6,354 nt of DNA from Candidatus Heimdallarchaeota archaeon (GTDB taxonomy: Archaea; Asgardarchaeota; Heimdallarchaeia; Heimdallarchaeales; Heimdallarchaeaceae), in contig DAOVRE010000099.1 in assembly GCA_030628305.1 (NCBI GenBank), positions 1-6,354 on the forward strand, given 5' to 3'. The notes under the pieces were generated by a model that had not been told where the DNA came from, ran no database searches, and worked only from the letters and a program-made list of their open reading frames with translations. Both the position numbers and the translations under genes were made by a program. This document shows positions 1 to 4,517 of this stretch, in pieces; the stretch's first letter is position 1; each line of letters opens with the position of its first letter.

Positions 1-50
1 AATTAATGAAAGATGTAGAACGAAAGAGAGTAGAATTTGGGCTAGATTAA
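1..50 (+). CDS. C-terminal end of an unidentified protein (5' end outside window)
   Basis: The frame starting at base 3 is open from the left edge to the TAA at 48-50 and reads LMKDVERKRVEFGLD. A T6 tract follows 14 nt after the stop, as expected for the end of a transcription unit. The charged, helical-looking tail is plausible as a real protein end. Fifteen codons are too few to identify a family, and an open stretch this short could also arise by chance. Confidence 0.4.
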   Translation, partial: LMKDVERKRVEFGLD

Positions 51-57
51 AATATTG

Positions 58-70
58 AATTTCTTTTTTA
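58..70 (+). terminator. Oligo-T terminator after the left-edge gene
   Basis: The tract TTTCTTTTTTA (60-70) lies just after the stop codon at 48-50 and before the tRNA-Asp promoter. Archaeal RNA polymerase commonly terminates at U-rich runs without a hairpin, and I see no stable stem here. Confidence 0.35.
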
Positions 71-120
71 TCTATGTTAATTGATGTTCCATTGAATTTC
101 TCGTTATACTAAACGACAAG

Positions 121-128
121 TTTAAAAG
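121..128 (+). promoter_or_regulatory. TATA-like box for tRNA-Asp
   Basis: TTTAAAAG is the best archaeal TATA-box match upstream of the tRNA. Its centre is about 38 nt before the mature tRNA 5' end. With the usual 25-26 nt offset, transcription would start near 150 and give a short leader for RNase P to remove. This is inferred from position and composition only. Confidence 0.45.
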
Positions 129-162
129 AAGTCGTAGAAGAAAAAAGAATGTCGAAAATAAC

Positions 163-271
163 GGGGCAGTAGTTTAGCCTGGCCTATGATGGGGGACTGT
201 CAAGTTCCTTGCAGTCTTGCATTGAATGCCGAACTCCTTCGACCCGGGTTCAAATCCCGGCTGCCTCGCCA
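163..271 (+). tRNA. tRNA-Asp (anticodon GTC) with a 31-nt intron and encoded CCA
   Basis: Decodes GAC/GAU aspartate codons. The acceptor stem pairs GGGGCAG (163-169) with CTGCCTC (261-267), with one G-U pair. The D arm (172-190) has the weak GTTTA...ATGAT form close to the GTGTA...ATCAT layout of archaeal tRNA-Asp. The anticodon stem is GGGGA (192-196) with TCCTT (235-239), and anticodon GTC is at 199-201. The variable loop is the four-base CGAC usual for tRNA-Asp. The T arm is CCGGG-TTCAAAT-CCCGG (244-260), followed by discriminator G268 and CCA 269-271. Only removal of 203-233 gives a normal seven-base anticodon loop, CTGTCAC, which matches other archaeal tRNA-Asp. Without splicing the loop would have nine bases and the elbow would not assemble. 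The upstream TATA-like box at 121 is the likely promoter. Confidence 0.92.
203..233 (+). other. Archaeal tRNA intron at canonical position 37/38 (tRNA-Asp)
   Basis: The 31-nt insert lies between A37 (202) and C38 (234). A relaxed bulge-helix-bulge can be drawn by hand. The 5' bulge is C201-A202|A203 and the 3' bulge is A232-A233|C234. The central helix pairs 197-200 with 228-231: C-G, one U/C mismatch, G-C, U-G. The intron helix pairs GTTC (204-207) with GAAT (224-227). This geometry puts both cuts where the archaeal splicing endonuclease is known to cut. A shift of one base left gives the same mature tRNA but no comparable helix. The mismatch in the central helix makes it non-canonical. Confidence 0.78.
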
Positions 272-293
272 CTTATATCTTTTTATTCGATAG

Positions 294-303
294 CTTTTTA
301 TTA
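294..303 (+). promoter_or_regulatory. TATA-like box for the first FKBP-like/zinc membrane protein
   Basis: CTTTTTATTA is centred about 27 nt upstream of the ATG at 326. There is no Shine-Dalgarno sequence before this ATG (the preceding bases are TTGTTCTTG). This spacing therefore suggests a leaderless or near-leaderless transcript beginning at the start codon, which is common in archaea. Confidence 0.5.
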
Positions 304-325
304 TTTCAATAATCAATTGTTCTTG

Positions 326-958
326 ATGAAGCGATATGCTCTATTATTCATGTTTGTTGTACCTCTGATTGTAGGGTTATCAATAGCTGGTACTCCCACT
401 TCTGCAAATAAATATGTTGTAGAGGATGGGGACCTTCTTGATTATGGCTACCAGCTGTATGTTGATGGATGGCTTGTTGAAGAACACGATGAGGAAGATC
501 CTGTTAAAAAAGTTATCAGAACTACTAGCATTGAACCTCCTGGTCTATATCAACACCTTATCGGTATGAGAAACGGAGAAATACTTCCCACTTTTGTCAT
601 CGATCCCGATGATGGTTTTGAATACGGACCTTATGTTGATGAAGCTTTAACCTACATGAATCTCCAGATTTACAAGATTAATGGTTATCATGTTACTGAA
701 CTTCCAACTGAACCACCAACGAGAAGTTTCGGATATTGGGTTCTTGTGGTAGGTGGAGGGATTTTAGGGACAGCAGGTGTAATATTCCTAATTTATGGTG
801 GTTATCGTTTTTATCCTAAGATTTTTGGTAAACGATGTATGACTTGCAAAAAAAGTGCTCTAGGCACCTGTAAGAACTGTGGTCAAGCATTTTGCGATAG
901 CTGTTATTCTAGTGGCTGTCCAAATTGCAAAGGAAGATCCCTCATTAGATTCAAATGA
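326..958 (+). CDS. Membrane protein: signal segment, FKBP-like ectodomain, one TM helix, cytoplasmic 8-Cys B-box-like zinc module
   Basis: The protein has 210 residues. Residues 1-27 form a signal peptide or anchor (MKRY, hydrophobic core, then TPTSA). Residues 30-120 resemble a divergent FKBP/SlyD fold: VEDGDLLDYGYQLYVDG near the start, PPGLYQHLIGMRNGE (71-85), then VIDPDDGFEYGP. Residues 136-158 are a strongly hydrophobic helix, followed by a basic stretch. Residues 171-201 hold eight cysteines spaced C-x2-C-x7-C-x2-C-x4-C-x2-C-x4-C-x2-C, the cross-brace spacing of B-box zinc fingers with all ligands cysteine. The topology implied is ectodomain outside and zinc module inside. The start was set at 326 because longer readings begin inside the tRNA and would bury the signal segment. 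The next gene is a paralogue with the same order of parts. Isomerase activity is not assured, since the usual FKBP catalytic aromatics are not evident. The role is unknown; sensing or membrane-bound protein folding/quality control are possibilities. The FKBP assignment is inferred from motifs. Confidence 0.82.
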   Translation: MKRYALLFMFVVPLIVGLSIAGTPTSANKYVVEDGDLLDYGYQLYVDGWLVEEHDEEDPVKKVIRTTSIEPPGLYQHLIGMRNGEILPTFVIDPDDGFEYGPYVDEALTYMNLQIYKINGYHVTELPTEPPTRSFGYWVLVVGGGILGTAGVIFLIYGGYRFYPKIFGKRCMTCKKSALGTCKNCGQAFCDSCYSSGCPNCKGRSLIRFK

Positions 959-980
959 TTTGATGTGTCCCTTCGAAATT

Positions 981-989
981 CTTTTAAGT
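981..989 (+). promoter_or_regulatory. TATA-like box for the second FKBP-like/zinc membrane protein
   Basis: CTTTTAAGT is centred 26 nt before the ATG at 1011, and no Shine-Dalgarno sequence precedes that ATG. The pattern fits a leaderless transcript initiating at 1011, so this paralogue may have its own promoter as well as read-through from the gene before it. Confidence 0.5.
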
Positions 990-1010
990 TTTCTTACTTC
1001 TCTCTCCTTA

Positions 1011-1601
1011 ATGAGTCGTCGCTTCCATTATACACTATTACTTGTTATTATATCGTCTTTAGTTCTTACTCAGTTCACAACAGTAGGAGCTTATGATCCA
1101 CTTTATGGAGTGGAGTATGATGATATTGTTGATGTGGCTTTTATTAGCTGGATTAATGGAGAATTTTCTAGTAATTATACTGCAGATGGTCCTTTCAGAG
1201 TTACAGTGAACCCAGGCGTACTAAATCCCGATTTTATTGATGGGATTCTTGGGATGATGGTGGGTGAAGTAAAACCCTATATTACATGGGAGGATACCGC
1301 GGGGAATTTAGTCGAATATTATGATACAACCATAGTAAAATTGGTGAAGGATTCTACTCCAGATACATCAAAAGCTTGGAGAATAATTCGTCCAATTCTT
1401 TCATCTATAATTGGGATAGGTGTAGTCATCGGTAGTATTTATGCTGGAGTAAAAATTCGTCAACGTATTGGCATAAAAGGGTGCACTAATTGCAGTAATA
1501 AAGCAGCCTCTAAATGCGCTAAGTGTGGAAAGCATTACTGTTCCAATTGCTCTTCTACAGGTTGTACTAACTGTGGTAGTAGACAATTTATCCGTTATTA
1601 A
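1011..1601 (+). CDS. Paralogous membrane protein: signal segment, degenerate FKBP-like ectodomain, TM helix, 8-Cys B-box-like zinc module
   Basis: The protein has 196 residues and is a diverged tandem duplicate of the gene ending at 958. Residues 1-27 are a signal segment (MSRRFHYTLLLVIISSLVL, then TTVGA). The ectodomain (about 33-112) keeps the FKBP-like landmarks: VEYDDIVDVAF, WINGE, NPGVLNPDFIDGILGMMVGE (67-86), with a more degraded later half. An NYT sequon (55-57) is a possible N-glycosylation site. The transmembrane helix spans about 126-147 and is followed by basic residues. Cysteines 158, 161, 169, 172, 177, 180, 185 and 188 repeat exactly the C-x2-C-x7-C-x2-C-x4-C-x2-C-x4-C-x2-C spacing, and both proteins end in a similar tail (SLIRFK, QFIRY). 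The start at 1011 is preferred over ATG 963 because it begins the signal segment directly and sits 26 nt from a TATA-like box. Function is unknown; a hetero-oligomer with its neighbour is plausible. Confidence 0.82.
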   Translation: MSRRFHYTLLLVIISSLVLTQFTTVGAYDPLYGVEYDDIVDVAFISWINGEFSSNYTADGPFRVTVNPGVLNPDFIDGILGMMVGEVKPYITWEDTAGNLVEYYDTTIVKLVKDSTPDTSKAWRIIRPILSSIIGIGVVIGSIYAGVKIRQRIGIKGCTNCSNKAASKCAKCGKHYCSNCSSTGCTNCGSRQFIRY

Positions 1602-1631
1602 TCCTCCCAATTATTTATTTTACCCTTTAAT

Positions 1632-1714
1632 GCCAGGATAGCCAAGTGGTACGGCGGGGGTCTCGAAAACCTCTGGCATTAGCCTCCGGGGTTCAAATCC
1701 CCGTCCTGGCTCCA
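1632..1714 (+). tRNA. tRNA-Ser (anticodon CGA), class II, encoded CCA
   Basis: Decodes UCG serine codons. The acceptor stem is a perfect GCCAGGA (1632-1638) with TCCTGGC (1704-1710). The D stem is GCC/GGC. The anticodon stem is GGGGT (1657-1661) with ACCTC (1669-1673), around loop CTCGAAA with CGA at 1664-1666. A 13-nt variable arm (1674-1686), with stem GGC-ATTA-GCC, gives the class II form typical of serine tRNA. The T arm is CGGGG-TTCAAAT-CCCCG (1687-1703), and CCA is at 1712-1714. No intron is needed. The discriminator base is T1711 rather than the G73 that serine tRNAs normally carry. I see no well-placed TATA box, so it may be transcribed from an upstream promoter. Confidence 0.93.
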
Positions 1715-1730
1715 TTTTGAGAAATAGCTG

Positions 1731-1739
1731 CTTTTTCTT
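1731..1739 (+). terminator. T-rich terminator after tRNA-Ser
   Basis: CTTTTTCTT lies 17 nt beyond the encoded CCA. U-rich runs like this end many archaeal stable-RNA transcripts. It separates the tRNA from the promoter of the FAU-1 gene. Confidence 0.4.
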
Positions 1740-1777
1740 AACTATCTATTTTCTTTAGCTACTATTATTTCATTAAG

Positions 1778-1786
1778 TTTTTATTT
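1778..1786 (+). promoter_or_regulatory. TATA-like box for the FAU-1/DUF2797 unit
   Basis: TTTTTATTT is centred about 40 nt before the ATG at 1822. This would place the transcript start near 1808 and give a leader of about 14 nt containing a weak purine stretch (TTGAGAA). The surrounding DNA is generally T-rich, so the match is not strongly specific. Confidence 0.35.
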
Positions 1787-1821
1787 GCTTGAGTTTTCTT
1801 TTGTTTGTAGGTTTGAGAATT

Positions 1822-3258
1822 ATGGTTTCTCCAAAGTTTCGTGTTAGAAGTATTTATGATGTCTCCATTATCAAATTGATTCTGGATAATCTTGATTATG
1901 AACTTATTCAACCAAATATTGAACAAAAAAAATTATTCAACTCAAAAGATAAAATGTTTTCGTATGACATCGAAATCATCGATATATTAGACGGATATGG
2001 GGTTTCGATTGAGGGCGAAGAAGAATATGTGTCGTCTATAACGTCACTTCTTTTAGAGAAGATACCCAATTCGATAAGTCTTCAGCATCCAGTGCAGTTA
2101 CATGCAATATACAATGGTAAAGTTGTTCATGTGAATCACGAGAAAAATCTATCCGTTGTTGATATTGGTGAAAATATTAATACTATTATGTTTGGTTCAG
2201 ATTTTCATAGAGGGCAGAAAATAGTTGTCCAAATAAAGCAATTGAACATTTTTGATGATCAACTTCCAGTTTGTTCTACTATAATTCACTTCCCTGGACA
2301 AACAGTAATTCTTGAAAGAGATGCAAACTTTGTAAGAGTTTCGAGGAAACTTCCTAAAGCAGATAGAGATAAATTATTTGAGTTAGGTAAGAAATTACGC
2401 CCCATGGATCATGGGTTAATTATGAGAACTAGTGCAAGTGCTTCATCCTCTGAAGCTATTCAAGCTGATATTGACCATCTCGTACAGGGGGCAGAGGCGC
2501 TTGACCTTCTTATATCTGGTTCATCCTATGGTCCAGGTATATTGCAACCAGGTCAAACTGTTGCTCATACACTTTTTCCAAAAGATGCAAAAGACACACT
2601 TACTAGAATCAGAAATGAGGTTATTCCAACAATCCCCCTATATCATTGGTTCATGTCTTATTCCCCAGAACTTAAAATCACTACAACATTTGCAGAGAAA
2701 GTATCATCTGAGATAGATGGAGAAAAGCTCTCTCAAATTTTGAAACAAATAATATTAGAAAAGGATTTTTCAGATAATACTCTTATTCGACTACAGGAGT
2801 ATAGGCTGACTTCTCCTCCACAAGAGAGAGTATTAGGTCAGTTGAATATCAAGAATGATATTTTAACAATAAAAAGAAGCTTCCGATCTTCCCGCGGAGT
2901 TCATTATGGATTAAGTTCTGATATACAACAAGGTGACACTTCAATTGTCATTACAAGGGAAGGAAGTTGGACAATACACTCGAAAATATCGCGTGATGGA
3001 AAGATTATTGGTGAGCTTGTAAAAGTCGTTACACCTATAGAGCTTTTCGAGGGTAGTCGTATACGATTCATTGATTTAGGTCTAACTATTATCAAGCAGA
3101 ATGACGATACAGAAATTAAAGACGAGGGATTAGTACGCAATCTATCTGAGCAAGGTATAATCTCTTCAACCTTCAAAGACAAGATATATTCATTATTTGA
3201 AGAGTGTCAAAAACAAATGGAAGATGGAACTGAGCAAATCTTAATCCTTTCTGAATAA
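1822..3258 (+). CDS. fau-1: FAU-1-type RNA-binding protein / probable ribonuclease (S1-like, RNase E/G-like, DUF402)
   Basis: The protein has 478 residues, close to the size of archaeal FAU-1 (AU-1) proteins, which bind AU-rich RNA and are reported to act in rRNA processing. Order of parts: an N-terminal segment (1-90) beginning KFRVRSIYDVSIIKLILDN, the FAU-1 opening; an S1-like OB region (about 91-150) with LHAIYNGKVVHVN and VVDIG; a central RNase E/G-related region (about 155-290) with VSRKL, MDHGLIMRTSAS and a long helix; and a C-terminal DUF402 domain (about 345-425) with GVHYGLSSDIQQGD, REGSW, PIEL and IRFIDLGL. The start at ATG 1822 matches the family N-terminus; the in-frame TTG at 1789 would add 11 unconserved residues. 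It heads a probable two-gene operon with the DUF2797 gene 18 nt downstream. The family call is confident. RNase activity is taken from studied family members, since no catalytic residues can be confirmed by eye. Confidence 0.9.
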   Translation: MVSPKFRVRSIYDVSIIKLILDNLDYELIQPNIEQKKLFNSKDKMFSYDIEIIDILDGYGVSIEGEEEYVSSITSLLLEKIPNSISLQHPVQLHAIYNGKVVHVNHEKNLSVVDIGENINTIMFGSDFHRGQKIVVQIKQLNIFDDQLPVCSTIIHFPGQTVILERDANFVRVSRKLPKADRDKLFELGKKLRPMDHGLIMRTSASASSSEAIQADIDHLVQGAEALDLLISGSSYGPGILQPGQTVAHTLFPKDAKDTLTRIRNEVIPTIPLYHWFMSYSPELKITTTFAEKVSSEIDGEKLSQILKQIILEKDFSDNTLIRLQEYRLTSPPQERVLGQLNIKNDILTIKRSFRSSRGVHYGLSSDIQQGDTSIVITREGSWTIHSKISRDGKIIGELVKVVTPIELFEGSRIRFIDLGLTIIKQNDDTEIKDEGLVRNLSEQGIISSTFKDKIYSLFEECQKQMEDGTEQILILSE

Positions 3259-3266
3259 AATCTTTT

Positions 3267-3270
3267 GGAG
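3267..3270 (+). promoter_or_regulatory. Shine-Dalgarno site deciding the TTG start at 3277
   Basis: GGAG lies six nucleotides before TTG 3277, the expected spacing. The in-frame TTG at 3265 overlaps this site and has no ribosome-binding sequence of its own. The site therefore argues that translation begins at 3277. Confidence 0.6.
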
Positions 3271-3276
3271 ATTAAC

Positions 3277-4188
3277 TTGAAAGAACACTTAACCGCAGTT
3301 AAATGGGATCCCGCTGTCCCTCCTTACTCTTTCCTTTTTGTAAGGGATTTTAAGAATGCTCCTGATATAATTTATAAGAAATCCATTGGTCTTAATCAAC
3401 CATTCAATCTTGAAATTAAAAGCAGTAAAATTTGCATAGGACATTCAATCGATAAAAACAACTACTATCTTTGTTCTAATGTTACGGATGAGAAATATGT
3501 TCGATGTTATAATTGTGAACAGAAGGATTTTCAAAAATGCTTTATTCTTTGTGATGCAAGCAAACCTTTTGGAAATTGTTCTAATAACCCTGCAGCATAT
3601 GAGTACTGTAAAACACATCTGTCGTCTGTCTATCTTGCATTAATCGCAAATGAAGTGAAGGTTGGGGTTTCTTTCTCACCACTCAAACGGTGGGTAAATC
3701 AAGGCGCAGATGTAGCCGTTGAAATTTTTAGAGCTAAAAATGGTTTTGATGCTAGAATACTTGAAAAGGAAATATCAAAATCATTTAGTATTTCACAATC
3801 AATCAGGAAGACACACAAAGCGAGGAAACTTAACTTTGATTTGAATAAATCCCTTCCAGAGTTTCATGAGTTAAAGGATAAAGTCATAGAATTTTTAGAC
3901 AAACATAATTATGTTTCACAAGAATCTGACCTATTATACAAGGAACAACACCTTTCCTCCTATTATGGTAATATTTCCAAACTACCAACCACTCCAATAA
4001 TTAATGATGTAGAAAAAACAAATCAGATTGTTGGGACAGTTGTCGGTGTAAAAGGAAAACTGCTCGTTACTCAAGTAAATAGCAGTTATTATGTAACAAA
4101 TCTTTCTAAAATTGTTGGACGAATCATTGAATTCTCAGACAAACCATTTAAACTTAAGGGTCAGAAATCCTTATCTGATTACTTTTAG
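3277..4188 (+). CDS. DUF2797 protein with Cys-rich module, GIY-YIG-like core and C-terminal PCNA-interacting peptide
   Basis: The protein has 303 residues from a TTG start chosen because GGAG precedes it by six bases. DUF2797 family features: a Cys-rich block (C53, C66, C77, C80, C88, C92, C101, C111, H114) likely binding metal; then VYLALIANEVKVGVSFSPLKRWVNQGAD (118-145, in pieces YLA, KVG, R138, NQGA) and ARILEKEI (159-166); and a beta-rich end with GTVVGVKGKLLV (253-264) and VTNLSKIVG. The order strand-KVG-strand, Arg, then Glu (E163) resembles the GIY-YIG endonuclease core in forms where the second Tyr is Lys. That likeness is my inference. The last eight residues, QKSLSDYF (296-303), fit the PIP-box consensus Q-x-x-h-x-x-a-a and sit at the extreme C-terminus, as in archaeal PCNA clients. 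The gene follows the FAU-1 gene by 18 nt, so the two are probably co-transcribed. A DNA-repair or replication-linked nuclease is the leading hypothesis; DUF2797 has no established function that I can cite. Confidence 0.85.
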   Translation: MKEHLTAVKWDPAVPPYSFLFVRDFKNAPDIIYKKSIGLNQPFNLEIKSSKICIGHSIDKNNYYLCSNVTDEKYVRCYNCEQKDFQKCFILCDASKPFGNCSNNPAAYEYCKTHLSSVYLALIANEVKVGVSFSPLKRWVNQGADVAVEIFRAKNGFDARILEKEISKSFSISQSIRKTHKARKLNFDLNKSLPEFHELKDKVIEFLDKHNYVSQESDLLYKEQHLSSYYGNISKLPTTPIINDVEKTNQIVGTVVGVKGKLLVTQVNSSYYVTNLSKIVGRIIEFSDKPFKLKGQKSLSDYF

Positions 4189-4223
4189 CTGACCTGCATG
4201 AGCAATGAGTAAGTGTAGAATAG

Positions 4224-4235
4224 TTTAAATTATAA
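4224..4235 (+). promoter_or_regulatory. TATA-like box for the winged-helix/desulfurase unit
   Basis: TTTAAATTATAA is the clearest TATA-like element in the window. Its centre is about 32 nt before ATG 4262, which predicts a leader of only a few bases. No Shine-Dalgarno sequence precedes 4262, consistent with near-leaderless initiation. An 8-bp direct repeat, TGCATGAG, flanks it (4195-4202 and 4259-4266). Confidence 0.55.
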
Positions 4236-4261
4236 TGGTAAAATTGATTAACTGATAATGC

Positions 4262-4498
4262 ATGAGTGACTTCAAAAATCGTAATATAGAGTGTGTTATG
4301 GCTATTCTGAAGGAAAAAAGCCCAGCGACAACCAAAGAATTACTAGCTCTTACTGATAAATTCCCTGATTTATGCATTGGCTGTACTTCTGGTGGAGATG
4401 TTATCATGGCTGGTAAAGAATTAGTTGAACAAGGATTTGTTGAACGAAATTGGACTTCTAAAGGATACCTTTGGAAGTTAATTAATGATGCAGCATAG
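4262..4498 (+). CDS. Small winged helix-turn-helix protein with a CxxC motif (putative regulator)
   Basis: The protein has 78 residues. The fold reads as a single winged-helix domain: helix 1 with IECVMAILKEKS (9-20), helix 2 with TTKELLALT (23-31), a recognition helix GDVIMAGKELVEQG (45-58), and a beta wing FVERNWTSKGYLWKLI (59-74). The loop before the recognition helix holds C38-I-G-C41, with an additional C11. That pair could bind metal or an iron-sulfur cluster or act as a redox switch. Placement 19 nt upstream of a cysteine desulfurase suggests it senses sulfur, iron-sulfur or redox state and controls the pair. This role is inferred from context; no family name is recognised. Start ATG 4262 is nearly leaderless relative to the TATA-like element. 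ATG 4258 is in another frame and stops after two further codons. Confidence 0.75.
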   Translation: MSDFKNRNIECVMAILKEKSPATTKELLALTDKFPDLCIGCTSGGDVIMAGKELVEQGFVERNWTSKGYLWKLINDAA

Positions 4499-4506
4499 AT
4501 TTGGAT

Positions 4507-4512
4507 AAGGTG
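4507..4512 (+). promoter_or_regulatory. Shine-Dalgarno site of the cysteine desulfurase gene
   Basis: AAGGTG lies five bases before ATG 4518, complementary to the 16S rRNA 3' end. Its presence on an internal gene and its absence on the first gene of the pair fits an operon with a near-leaderless first gene. Confidence 0.6.
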
Positions 4513-4517
4513 TTAAT

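Noticed and set aside
192..210. Intron-free reading of tRNA-Asp using the first TCCTT
   Set aside because: It gives a nine-base anticodon loop and leaves about 30 unexplained bases before the T arm. Splicing gives the standard CTGTCAC loop and CGAC variable loop.
209..325. Upstream extension of the first membrane protein starting at ATG-like codons from 209
   Set aside because: It begins inside the tRNA-Asp intron and reads through the T arm and acceptor stem. ATG 326 opens a clean signal segment and has a TATA-like box at the right distance.
879..1010. Upstream extension of the second membrane protein overlapping the first gene
   Set aside because: The extra residues are an out-of-frame reading of the zinc-module codons of the first gene. 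ATG 1011 starts the signal segment.
1401..1610. Minus-strand open frame opposite the second membrane protein
   Set aside because: It is entirely antisense to the conserved TM and zinc-module codons, has no recognisable protein features, and is explained by the coding frame.
2432..2716. Second plus-strand frame within the FAU-1 gene
   Set aside because: It overlaps the RNase E/G-like region in another frame, has a composition unlike the neighbours and no ribosome-binding site.
2904..3182. Minus-strand frame opposite the DUF402 domain
   Set aside because: It is antisense to a conserved domain and its serine/isoleucine-rich content is typical of a shadow frame.
4225..4407. Minus-strand frame opposite the winged-helix gene
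   Set aside because: It covers the promoter and start of a gene with coherent domain structure; no family resemblance or start signal.
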